NCBI GenBank assembly: GCA_937996235.1
Contig: CALKVK010000032.1
Span: 1 to 64,000 of the forward strand
Direction: 5' to 3'
DNA: 64,000 nucleotides
From: an uncultured bacterium
GTDB lineage: Bacteria; Planctomycetota; JAJSAM01; JAJVHW01
Position 1 is the first letter of the stretch. Every line of letters begins with the position of its first letter. Both the position numbers and the translations under genes were made by a program. This document shows, one piece after another, positions 55,274-63,267 of this stretch. The notes below the pieces were generated by a model. That model saw only the letters and a program-made list of their open reading frames with translations, did not search any database and was not told the DNA's origin.

Positions 55274-57118
55274 GTGCCGGAGAGACCGTCCCCGCCGACC
55301 TCGCTGCGCCGCGCCTTCCCGCTGTCGGTGCGCATCGTCGCGGCGATCGTGGCCGGCTACCTGGTCGCGGCCGTCGTCTCCGGCGTGTTCCTGACGGCGC
55401 GGCTGCGTCGTCTCGCCGAGGAGGAGCGCAACAGCCGGCTCGCCGACACGATGGAGCTGCTCGCGCCCGTGGCGCGCGACGCGCTCGCGGACGGCGGGAT
55501 GGCGCAGATCGAGGCCGTCGCCCGCGCGGCCGCGTCGATCCGCGACCTGCGCGTCACGCTGATCCGGCCCGACGGTGTCGTCATCGCCGAGTCCGAGCGG
55601 CCGCTGCCGCTCGCGAACCACCGCGACCGCCCCGAGGTGCGCGAGGCCTTCGACACGGGCGCGGCGAGCCGCGTGCGCGAGAGCACGACCGTCGGCGAGG
55701 CGTTCCTCTACGTGGCGCGCCGCATCGACGCACCCGACGGCACCGCGCTCGGCGTGCTGCGGCTCTCGATGCCGACCGCGGTGCGCGATGAAGCCGCCGT
55801 GAAGGTGGCGCTGCTCGTGCTCGGTGCGTTCGCGGCGGGGCTGCCCGCGGTGGCGCTCGTCGCGTGGATCGGCGCGCGCCGCATCGCGCGGCCGCTCGAG
55901 CAGATGACGGCCGCCGCGACGCGCATGGCGGCCGGCGATTTCCAGACTCTGCCGCGCGGGGTGTTCGACGACGAGGCCGGCCGGCTCGCAGAGGCCCTGC
56001 GGCGCATGGGAGAGGAGCTCAGGGGGATGCTGGAGACGAGCGAGTCCGAGCGCGCGGAGCTCGGTGCGATCCTGGGTTCGATGGTCGAGGGCGTCGTGGC
56101 GCTCGATCGCGACGAGCGCGTGCTGCGCGCCAACCGCGGCGCGGCCACGGTGCTCGATCTCGAGGACGTGCCGTCGCCCGGCACCCCGCTCACCGACATC
56201 GTGCGCCTGCCGGCGCTCTCGGAGGTGGCGCGGCGGGCGCTGCGCGGCGACCACGTGCGCGACACCGACGTCGAGGCGCCGGGCGGCGCGGGCCGCGTGC
56301 TGCACCTCAGCGCCGCGCCGATCGCGACGGCCGGCGGCGAGGTCGGCGGCGCGGTCCTCGTGATCCGCGACGTCACCGAGCTGCGCCGCCTCGAGCGTGC
56401 GCGCCTCGACTTCGTGGCGAACGTCTCGCACGAGCTGCGCACGCCGGTCGCGGCGGTGATGGGCGCGCTCGAGACCGTCCAGGACCTCGGCGAGGGCGAG
56501 GACCCGGAGGCCGCGCGGCGCCTCGTCGCGACGGCGTTCCGCAACGCGCAGCGCCTCTCGCACATCGTGAACGACCTGCTCGCGCTCTCGGCGATCGAGA
56601 CCGAGGAGGCGCGCCTCGAGCGCAGCCCCGTGCCGCTCCTGCGCTCGGTGCGCTCCGCCGCCGGCGCGCTCGCGACGGAGTCCGAGCAGCGCGGCGTGTC
56701 CGTGCAGGTGCCGGCGTCCACCCAGCCCGAGATCCACGTCCTCGGGCACGAGGGGCGCCTGGACCTCGTGTGGGGCAACCTGATCGGGAACGCGCTCAAG
56801 TACACGCCGGAGGGCGGCTCGGTGAGCGTCACGGCGCGCGTCGACGAGCGCCGCCGCATGGCGTGCGTCGAAGTGGCCGACACCGGGACCGGCATCCCGC
56901 CGGACGCGCTCCACCGGATCTTCGAGCGCTTCTACCGCGTGGACAAGGCGCGCAGCCGCGACCGCGGGGGCACGGGCCTCGGCCTCGCGATCGTGAAGCA
57001 CATCGTCCGCGCGCACCGGGGGCGCGTGGAGGTCGAGAGCCGCCTCGGCGAGGGCTCGACCTTCCGCGTCTGGTTGCCGCTGCCGCCCGTCCCGCAGCCC
57101 GCGGACGAGTCCGCGTAG
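55274..57118 (+). CDS. phoR: Phosphate regulon sensor histidine kinase PhoR
   Basis: The product is 614 residues, starting GTG 55274. Two membrane helices (about 20-42 and 176-199) flank a periplasmic sensor of about 130 residues. HAMP (about 200-250), PAS-like (about 260-370), HisKA with NVSHELRTP (phosphoacceptor His386) and the HATPase domain (GNLIGNALKYTPEGG, DTGTGIPPD, GGTGLGLAIVKHI) follow. It phosphorylates and dephosphorylates PhoB in response to the Pst system. The periplasmic domain is larger than in E. coli PhoR, which has almost none. Confidence 0.94.
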   Translation: MPERPSPPTSLRRAFPLSVRIVAAIVAGYLVAAVVSGVFLTARLRRLAEEERNSRLADTMELLAPVARDALADGGMAQIEAVARAAASIRDLRVTLIRPDGVVIAESERPLPLANHRDRPEVREAFDTGAASRVRESTTVGEAFLYVARRIDAPDGTALGVLRLSMPTAVRDEAAVKVALLVLGAFAAGLPAVALVAWIGARRIARPLEQMTAAATRMAAGDFQTLPRGVFDDEAGRLAEALRRMGEELRGMLETSESERAELGAILGSMVEGVVALDRDERVLRANRGAATVLDLEDVPSPGTPLTDIVRLPALSEVARRALRGDHVRDTDVEAPGGAGRVLHLSAAPIATAGGEVGGAVLVIRDVTELRRLERARLDFVANVSHELRTPVAAVMGALETVQDLGEGEDPEAARRLVATAFRNAQRLSHIVNDLLALSAIETEEARLERSPVPLLRSVRSAAGALATESEQRGVSVQVPASTQPEIHVLGHEGRLDLVWGNLIGNALKYTPEGGSVSVTARVDERRRMACVEVADTGTGIPPDALHRIFERFYRVDKARSRDRGGTGLGLAIVKHIVRAHRGRVEVESRLGEGSTFRVWLPLPPVPQPADESA

Positions 57119-57139
57119 CCGCGGCGGGGGACGCGCGCA

Positions 57140-57172
57140 GTTCTTCGCGCCTTCATCCTCTCTTCACGATCG
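57140..57172 (+). promoter_or_regulatory. PHO-box-like triple direct repeat before pstB
   Basis: Units at 57140 (GTTCTTC), 57151 (CTTCATC) and 57162 (CTTCACG) are spaced exactly 11 bases. They occupy the 74-base gap between phoR and pstB, so pstB-phoU probably has its own PhoB-dependent promoter and is not simply read through from phoR. Confidence 0.6.
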
Positions 57173-57192
57173 CGCGCCAGTCTGCGGAGCCC

Positions 57193-58065
57193 ATGACGGA
57201 CTCTCCGCGAGGCAGCACGACGATGGAAGCGAGCAGCGAGAGCGGCGTCCTGCCGCGGGCAGGCGCACCGGAACGTCCCGCGTCGCCGCCCGCGGGGCGC
57301 GCCGACCAGACCGCACTCAAGTTCGACGTCCGCGGCGTGGACTTCTACTACGGCAGTTCGCACGCGCTGAAGTCGGTGTCGCTGCGCGTGCCGGCGCAGC
57401 GCTGCACGGCGCTGATCGGGCCGAGCGGCTGCGGCAAGTCGACGCTGCTCCGGCTCCTGAACCGCATGAACGACCTCGTCCCCGGCGCCCGCGTGACGGG
57501 CGAGATCCTGCTCGACGGCGAGGACATCTACGCCACGGACGCCGAGATCGAGGTGCTGCGGCGCCGCGTCGGCATGGTGTTCCAGAAGCCGAACCCGTTC
57601 CCGAAGTCCATCTTCGAGAACGTCGCCTACGGGCCGCGCATCCAGGGCGAGAAGGACCGCGCGCGTCTCGCCGAGATCGTCGAGACGAGTCTGCGGCGCG
57701 CGGCGCTGTGGAACGAGGTGCACGACCGCCTCGAGTCCAGCGCCATGGGGCTCTCGGGCGGGCAGCAGCAGCGCCTGTGCATCGCGCGCGCGCTCGCCAC
57801 GTCGCCCGAGGTCCTGCTGATGGACGAGCCGTGCTCGGCGCTCGATCCCGTCTCGACGGCGAAGATCGAGGACCTCATCCACGAGCTGAAGTCGATCGTG
57901 ACCATCGCGATCGTCACGCACAACATGCAGCAGGCGGCGCGCGTCAGCGACCGCACCGCGTTCATGCTGCTCGGGCGGCTCGTCGAGGACGGCCCGACCG
58001 ACGAGATCTTCACGCGGCCGGCGTGCAAGGAGACCGAGGACTACATCACCGGCCGCTTCGGATGA
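57193..58065 (+). CDS. pstB: Phosphate ABC transporter ATP-binding protein PstB
   Basis: The product is 290 residues, starting ATG 57193. An N-terminal extension of about 40 residues precedes the ABC domain. Walker A is GPSGCGKS (76-83), followed by LLNRMNDL, the Q-loop region MVFQKPNPFPKSIFENVAYG, signature LSGGQ (187-191) and Walker B LLMDE (208-212), with SALDPVSTAKIEDLI. It powers phosphate import through PstCA. phoU follows 28 bases later on the same strand. Confidence 0.96.
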   Translation: MTDSPRGSTTMEASSESGVLPRAGAPERPASPPAGRADQTALKFDVRGVDFYYGSSHALKSVSLRVPAQRCTALIGPSGCGKSTLLRLLNRMNDLVPGARVTGEILLDGEDIYATDAEIEVLRRRVGMVFQKPNPFPKSIFENVAYGPRIQGEKDRARLAEIVETSLRRAALWNEVHDRLESSAMGLSGGQQQRLCIARALATSPEVLLMDEPCSALDPVSTAKIEDLIHELKSIVTIAIVTHNMQQAARVSDRTAFMLLGRLVEDGPTDEIFTRPACKETEDYITGRFG

Positions 58066-58093
58066 CGCGCACCCCGCGCGAGGGAACCGCACG

Positions 58094-58783
58094 ATGCGCG
58101 AACACTTCGACGAGCGCCTGAGCGAGATCGCCGTGCGCCTGGCCGACGAGGCGGGCGTCATCGACGTGGCCGTGCACGACAGCGTCGAGGCGTTCCTGAC
58201 GCTCGACTCGCGCCGCGCCGGCTCCGTCATCGACGGCGACCTGGCCCTCGACCGCCGCGAGGTGGAGCTGGAGCGGCTCTGCCTCGACACGATGGCGCGG
58301 CAGCAGCCGATGGCGAAGGACCTGCGCTTCCTCGCGGGCGCGCTCAAGATCAACAGCGACCTCGAGCGCATGGGCGACCTCGCGTGCAACGTCGCGAAGC
58401 AGGCGTGGCGCGTCTCGGCTCCGCCCGTCGACGAGTTCGCCGACCGCCTGCGCGCGCTGGCCGAGGCGGTGCGCGAGATGGTGCGCCACGCGACCGACGC
58501 GCTCGTGCGCCGCGACGCCGATCTCGCGCGGCGCGTCTGGGCCACGGACGCGCACACGGACCGCGACTACAGCAACCTGATCGAGTTCAGCATGGAGCTG
58601 CTGAAGCGCGGGCGCGTCTCCCCCGAGGACGCGGCGTGCTACATCGCCGCGGGGCGCAACCTCGAGCGCATCGGCGACCACGCGCAGAACATCGCCGAGG
58701 ACGTGGTGTTCATCGTCGAGGGCGCGATCGTGCGGCACAACGCCGAGGCCCGCATCGCGCCGCCGCTCCCCGAAGGCGTCTGA
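58094..58783 (+). CDS. phoU: Phosphate transport regulator PhoU
   Basis: The product is 229 residues, starting ATG 58094. Two PhoU three-helix repeats are present: RLADEAGVIDVAVHDSVEAFLT...LCLDTMARQQPMAKDLRFLAGALKINSDLERMGDLACNVAKQA and MVRHATDALVRRDADLARRVWATD...NLERIGDHAQNIAEDVVFI. The ERMGDLA and ERIGDHAQNIAE motifs bind metal. It couples Pst activity to PhoR and restrains the regulon when phosphate is ample. Confidence 0.96.
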   Translation: MREHFDERLSEIAVRLADEAGVIDVAVHDSVEAFLTLDSRRAGSVIDGDLALDRREVELERLCLDTMARQQPMAKDLRFLAGALKINSDLERMGDLACNVAKQAWRVSAPPVDEFADRLRALAEAVREMVRHATDALVRRDADLARRVWATDAHTDRDYSNLIEFSMELLKRGRVSPEDAACYIAAGRNLERIGDHAQNIAEDVVFIVEGAIVRHNAEARIAPPLPEGV

Positions 58784-58836
58784 GCCGACGGCCGCGTCCC
58801 GCGGCGCCCGCGCCTGCGCCGCGATCTCAGCGGAAC

Positions 58837-58869
58837 GTTCTCCTCACATTGACCAACGCTTCACGCAGC
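58837..58869 (+). promoter_or_regulatory. PHO-box-like triple direct repeat before the porin gene
   Basis: Units at 58837 (GTTCTCC), 58848 (ATTGACC) and 58859 (CTTCACG) are spaced exactly 11 bases, with a weaker fourth (GGCTGTCC) at 58870. They lie 60-90 bases before the porin start, in the 146-base gap after phoU. Confidence 0.55.
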
Positions 58870-58929
58870 GGCTGTCCCATCCGCGCCATCGAAGCCGCCG
58901 GGCGGCGGCAGGAACGGAGGACAGTTCTC

Positions 58930-60342
58930 ATGGTCAATTCGCAGGTCCATGGCGCGCGCGCGCGGCGCGCCGCGCTCGTCGCCGCTCTCGTGCTCGGGGC
59001 GGCTCCGGCGGCGGCGCTCGCCGGTCCGGAGAGCGCGAGCGAGATGCAGGAGCTGAAGCAGCGCATCTCCGAGCTGGAGGCGCAGCTCTCGCGCGTCGCG
59101 TCGGACGTCCAGTCGAACGCGAGCACGCAGACCACGCTCGAGTCGCGCATCGCCGAGCTGCAGACCGCGGCGGCGAAGGACCACGCGCTCGACATGTACT
59201 GGGACAAGGGCATCCGGATGGACAGCGCCGACAAGCGCTTCAAGTTCAAGTTCGGCGGCCGCATCCAGAACGACTGGGGCTTCTTCGACGAGGACGACGA
59301 CGTCCGCACGGCGTTCGGCAACGTGTTCCAGACGGGTGAGGAGTTCCGCCGCGCGCGCCTCTACCTGGCCGGCACGATCTACGGCAACGTCGGCTTCAAG
59401 GCGCAGTACGACTTCGAGGGCGGCGAGGCCAACTTCAAGGACGTGTACATCAGCCTGAAGACGGGCGCCGGCACCTTCTACGTCGGCAACCACTACGAGC
59501 CGTTCGGGATGGAGGTCCAGACCAGCTCGAAGTACACGACCTTCATGGAGCGCTCCACGGTCGCGCAGATCGCTCCGGACCGCCACGCGGGCATCAGCTT
59601 CGAGCCGGCCGCGCTCGGTGACGACTGGAACCTGCGCTTCGGCGTGTTCCGCAACTCCGACGCGTTCGGCAACGACAAGGGCAATGCCGGCAGCGGCGAG
59701 TGGGCCTTCACGGGCCGCATCGCCGGTTCGCCGTGGCACGACGAGGAGTCGAAGCAGGCGCTGCACGTCGGCCTCTCGGCCAGCATGCGCAGCGAGTCCG
59801 AGGGCACGAACTCGGTCGGCCTGCCCGACGAGCTCGCGCGCGTCCGCGTCCGCGGCGCGCAGCACCTCGGGCCGCGCTTCGTGGACACCGGCACCTTCGC
59901 GGTCGACGGCGCGACGACGCTGATCGGTCTCGAGGGCGCGTACGTCGCCGGCCCGTTCCACGTGATGGCCGAGTACCAGCAGAACAACTACGACACGACC
60001 GGCGGCGACGCGGACTTCGACGCGATCGGCGTGCAGGCCGGCTGGTTCCTCACCGGCGAGACGCGCAACTACAAGTCGGCCGAGGCGAACTTCGACCGCA
60101 CGAAGCCCGCGAAGGACTTCGGCGACGAGGACGGCATGGGCGCGTGGGAGATCGCGGTCCGCTGGGACACGATCGACCTCAACGACGGGCCGATCGCGGG
60201 CGGCGAGATGGACCAGGTGACGGTGGGCCTCAACTGGTACCTGAACCCCAACACGCGCGTGATGTGGAACTACGCCAACATCGACATCAAGGACATCGGC
60301 AAGGTCGACTACTTCGGCATGCGCTTCATGGTCGACTTCTGA
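58930..60342 (+). CDS. Phosphate-selective porin (OprO/OprP-like)
   Basis: The product is 470 residues. ATG 58930 has GGAGG at 58916-58920. A signal peptide ends near ALAGPES. A coiled coil (about 38-75, EMQELKQRISELEAQLSRVASDV) is followed by a beta-barrel with repeated aromatic strands (FKFGGRIQNDWGFF, YVGNHYEPFGME, VMAEYQQNNYDTTGGD, VTVGLNWYLNPNTRVMWNY) ending in Phe (FMVDF), a typical outer-membrane C-terminus. Location directly after phoU with its own PHO-like repeats supports phosphate-specific uptake. The match to Pseudomonas OprP is by architecture, not by trimer or arginine-ladder evidence. Confidence 0.9.
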   Translation: MVNSQVHGARARRAALVAALVLGAAPAAALAGPESASEMQELKQRISELEAQLSRVASDVQSNASTQTTLESRIAELQTAAAKDHALDMYWDKGIRMDSADKRFKFKFGGRIQNDWGFFDEDDDVRTAFGNVFQTGEEFRRARLYLAGTIYGNVGFKAQYDFEGGEANFKDVYISLKTGAGTFYVGNHYEPFGMEVQTSSKYTTFMERSTVAQIAPDRHAGISFEPAALGDDWNLRFGVFRNSDAFGNDKGNAGSGEWAFTGRIAGSPWHDEESKQALHVGLSASMRSESEGTNSVGLPDELARVRVRGAQHLGPRFVDTGTFAVDGATTLIGLEGAYVAGPFHVMAEYQQNNYDTTGGDADFDAIGVQAGWFLTGETRNYKSAEANFDRTKPAKDFGDEDGMGAWEIAVRWDTIDLNDGPIAGGEMDQVTVGLNWYLNPNTRVMWNYANIDIKDIGKVDYFGMRFMVDF

Positions 60343-60393
60343 GCCGCTGAACCTCCCTGGACGTCGGCGCGTGCGCGCCGTGGTCCGACTGGT

Positions 60394-60421
60394 GCGGGCG
60401 GGGCCGAGAGGTCCCGCCCGC
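60394..60421 (+). terminator. Terminator after the phosphate locus
   Basis: 12-base arms gcgggcggggcc (60394-60405) and ggtcccgcccgc (60410-60421) pair with one G-U around a GAGA tetraloop, 52 bases after the porin stop. No T-tract follows. Confidence 0.6.
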
Positions 60422-60506
60422 CGTCGTTCGCACGTCGCCCGGCAGCGCCGGAACGCCACGGATTGATGGGGCAAGGGCAGCGCGTCGTACGTACCGTGCA
60501 GCGCCC

Positions 60507-62060
60507 GTGTCCGACGCGCCCGAGACCGCCGACCCGACGCCCGCGGGCGAGCCCGCGGCGGCCGCCTCGCCCGCTGCGCCGCCGTGGGGCGGCACGCTCC
60601 TGCGCGTCGCGCTCGTGCTCCTCGGCGTCGTCGCGCTGGCCGCGCTCGCGTGGACCTGGTCGCCCGCGCCCACGCCGCCCGCGACGTCGCCGCCTGGTGC
60701 GCCGAGCGCGCCGGGCGCTGCCCCCGGCGCGGCGCCCGAGACGAAGCGGACGCCGATGGTCGTCACCGTGATCCCGGCCGTCGACGACCGCATGGTCTCG
60801 GAGCCCTGCAACCGCATCCCCGGCGGAGGACTCTTCTCCGCGCGCGCCGCGATCGACATGGGCAAGCGCACGGTCGAGGCGTCGCTCGGGATCTGCATGG
60901 GCGACATCAGCACGACCCCGGGGCCGGTCGGGCGCACGACGACGGAGTTCCACTACCACGAGGTGCTGCCGGAGACGGGCATCGACGTCGTCGCCGTCGG
61001 CGAGGGCGAGCTGCAGCACGGGAGCGTGTTCGCGCGGCAGGTCCTGGCGCGGACGCCGCACGCGCAGGTGCTGTGCGCCAACGCGCTCGACCCCACGGGG
61101 CTCGAGGTGCTCCGCGCCTACCAGCTCGTCGCGGTCGGCGGGCGCAACGTCCTCGTCGTCGCCGTCGCCGGCCGGTCGGTCGGGCTGAAGATCGAGCGAC
61201 TCGGCTCCGACATCGCGATCAGCGACCCGGTCGCCGCGGCCGCCGCCGCGCTCGCGGCCGGGAACGCGAAGGCGGCGGAGGTCGAAGCTCCGCCGGCCAC
61301 GCGCATCCTGCTCGTGCACGGCACCGTCGACGAGGCCGACGAGGTCGTGCGCGGCGCGCCGGGCTTCGACTTCGCGTTCGCGGCCGACGGCGGCGTGCTC
61401 CCCGAGCGCGAGGAGCGCGTCGTGGACGGCGTCCCTGTGCGCTACGCGGGGCGCGGCGCGCGCTTCGTCTGGCGCGTCGTGCTGGCCTCCGAGGACGCGC
61501 GCGTGCACGCCGTGCTGCTGCGCCTCGGGCCCTCGGTGACGAGCGCCGGTTCGCCCTACGCGAGCCGGCTCGGCGGCTTCCGCCGGTTCCTCGGCGACAT
61601 CGTGCTCCCCACGCTGGCCGAGGAGGGCACGCGGCCCCGCGACCCGCGCGGCAGCTATGCGGGGCCGTCGACCTGCACCCCGTGCCACGCGGCGGAGGCC
61701 GCGCGCCACGCGCGCTCGCGGCACGCGCGGCCGTCCGAGAGCCTGCGCCGGAGCGAGCAGCTCGCGAGCCCCGGCTGCACGCGCTGCCACGTGACGGCCG
61801 CGGCGTACGACGGCGGGTGGACGACCCGGCCCGAGGACGCGGACCTGGTGGGCGTGACGTGCGAGAGCTGTCACGGCCCCGGGCGCGAGCACGCGGAATC
61901 GCCCGCGCCGGGCTACGGCGCGGTGGACTACGCCACGTGCTACGGCTGCCACCTGCCGGATCGCACGCCCGGCTTCGACGCGGCCGCCGCGTGGGCGGCG
62001 CACGGGCACGGCCCCGAGCACGACCCGGAGCCGACGACCCCGCCGAAGGACGGCGACTGA
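60507..62060 (+). CDS. Tetrahaem cytochrome fused to a degenerate 5'-nucleotidase-like domain
   Basis: The product is 517 residues, starting GTG 60507. One membrane helix (LLRVALVLLGVVALAALAWTW) anchors the protein with most of it periplasmic. About residues 84-370 follow the order of a UshA-type metallophosphatase but lack its ligands: GDISTTPG (132-139), GEGELQHG (165-172, where GNHEFDHG is expected), LVHGTVDEAD (269-278) and DFAFAADGG, where a GGHxH motif is expected. Four CxxCH haem sites follow: CTPCH (390), CTRCH (424), CESCH (452) and CYGCH (478), in the spacing of a c554-type domain. It probably has an electron-transfer role. Confidence 0.85.
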   Translation: MSDAPETADPTPAGEPAAAASPAAPPWGGTLLRVALVLLGVVALAALAWTWSPAPTPPATSPPGAPSAPGAAPGAAPETKRTPMVVTVIPAVDDRMVSEPCNRIPGGGLFSARAAIDMGKRTVEASLGICMGDISTTPGPVGRTTTEFHYHEVLPETGIDVVAVGEGELQHGSVFARQVLARTPHAQVLCANALDPTGLEVLRAYQLVAVGGRNVLVVAVAGRSVGLKIERLGSDIAISDPVAAAAAALAAGNAKAAEVEAPPATRILLVHGTVDEADEVVRGAPGFDFAFAADGGVLPEREERVVDGVPVRYAGRGARFVWRVVLASEDARVHAVLLRLGPSVTSAGSPYASRLGGFRRFLGDIVLPTLAEEGTRPRDPRGSYAGPSTCTPCHAAEAARHARSRHARPSESLRRSEQLASPGCTRCHVTAAAYDGGWTTRPEDADLVGVTCESCHGPGREHAESPAPGYGAVDYATCYGCHLPDRTPGFDAAAAWAAHGHGPEHDPEPTTPPKDGD

Positions 62061-62082
62061 GCGGCTACGCCGCGAGGTGCGC

Positions 62083-63267
62083 ATGGGCCGGGGCGCGTTC
62101 GGACTGACGATGCTCGCGACGGGCCTCGGGCTCGGCGCCGCCGCGGGGTTCGTGCTGGGCTCGTCCCGCGCGGCCGTCCCCGAGCCCGCGCGCGAGCGAG
62201 AGCTCGCGGCGTTGCGGGAGGAGCTGCGCGGCGCGCGGGACGAGCTCGACCGCGCGCGCGCCGCCGTGCCGCGCGATCGCGCGCCGCGCCCCGCGGACGA
62301 GCCGCCGCTCGCGGGCGGCGCCGACGCGGGTGCCGCGTCCTCCGCCGCGGGCGCCGCACCGGAGCCGCCGCCCGCCGCCGCCGACGATCCCGGCGCGCGC
62401 GCGGCGCGCGTGGCGCAGCTCGTGGCCGACGCTCCCGTGTGGTTCGAGCGGGGCGACGGCCGTGCGGCGCTCGCGGCGCTCCGCGAGCTCGCGTCGCTCG
62501 CGCCGGAGGGTCGCGACGAGGCGATGCGGCTCGCGCTGGCGATCAACGCCGACGTGAGCGGCGAGGGCAAGCTGCGGCTCTCCGACGTCGAGTTCTACAC
62601 GGGTCTCGCCGACGACGGGATCAAGCGCCTCATGGACTGGGCCCTGCCGCGCGACGACACGCCGGCGGGGTTCCGCTCGATGGCCGCGTGGAGCCTGCCG
62701 TGGACGCAGGCGCCCGAGGCCACCGTGGCGCAGTTCGCGTCCGTGCTCGCGACCGAGCGTGACGCGGGCGTGCAGCGGGCGCTCGTCACGAACCTCGGAC
62801 GCCTGCGCAACCCCGCCGCCGAGCGCGCCCTCGCGGACATCCTCGGCGACGCGGCGCGCGATCCCGGTCTGCGCGCGCAGGCCGCCTCGGAGCTGGCGCT
62901 GACGCAGGACGAGGGCATCGCGCGCACGCTCGAGGTGGTCGCGCGCGACGCGCAGGAGCCGCGCGTGCGCGACGCCGCGCACGCCGCCCTGATCGCCCGC
63001 GACCCGCCGGCGACCGGGTTCCTCGTCACCGGCACGGCGCCGTCGAGCCAGGCCGAGACGGTCGGACTGCGCGCGGGCGACATCCTCGTCACGTACGGCG
63101 GCCGCTCCGCGCGCACGCTCGACGCGCTGCGCGAGGCGCAGACCGCTTCGGCGGGCGAGGAGTCGGTGCCCGTCGTCGTCGTGCGCGACGGCGCCGAGGT
63201 GACGCTCCTCGTGCGGCCCGGGCAGCTCGGCGTCTTCGGGCGCAACGTGGAGGCGTCGCAGCGTTGA
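62083..63267 (+). CDS. Exported HEAT-like and PDZ-domain protein
   Basis: The product is 394 residues. ATG 62083 has GAGG at 62074-62077, with GTG 62077 as a less likely start. An N-terminal membrane or signal segment (MLATGLGLGAAAGFVLGSS) is followed by a coiled coil (ELAALREELRGARDELDRAR), an Ala/Pro linker, HEAT-like helical repeats (about 110-300) and a C-terminal PDZ domain (TGFLVTGTAPSSQAETVGLRAGDILVTYGGRSARTLDAL). PDZ domains bind protein termini, so this is probably a periplasmic scaffold. It is not a protease; no Ser-His-Asp domain is visible. Its TGA overlaps the murQ TTG start. Confidence 0.8.
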   Translation: MGRGAFGLTMLATGLGLGAAAGFVLGSSRAAVPEPARERELAALREELRGARDELDRARAAVPRDRAPRPADEPPLAGGADAGAASSAAGAAPEPPPAAADDPGARAARVAQLVADAPVWFERGDGRAALAALRELASLAPEGRDEAMRLALAINADVSGEGKLRLSDVEFYTGLADDGIKRLMDWALPRDDTPAGFRSMAAWSLPWTQAPEATVAQFASVLATERDAGVQRALVTNLGRLRNPAAERALADILGDAARDPGLRAQAASELALTQDEGIARTLEVVARDAQEPRVRDAAHAALIARDPPATGFLVTGTAPSSQAETVGLRAGDILVTYGGRSARTLDALREAQTASAGEESVPVVVVRDGAEVTLLVRPGQLGVFGRNVEASQR

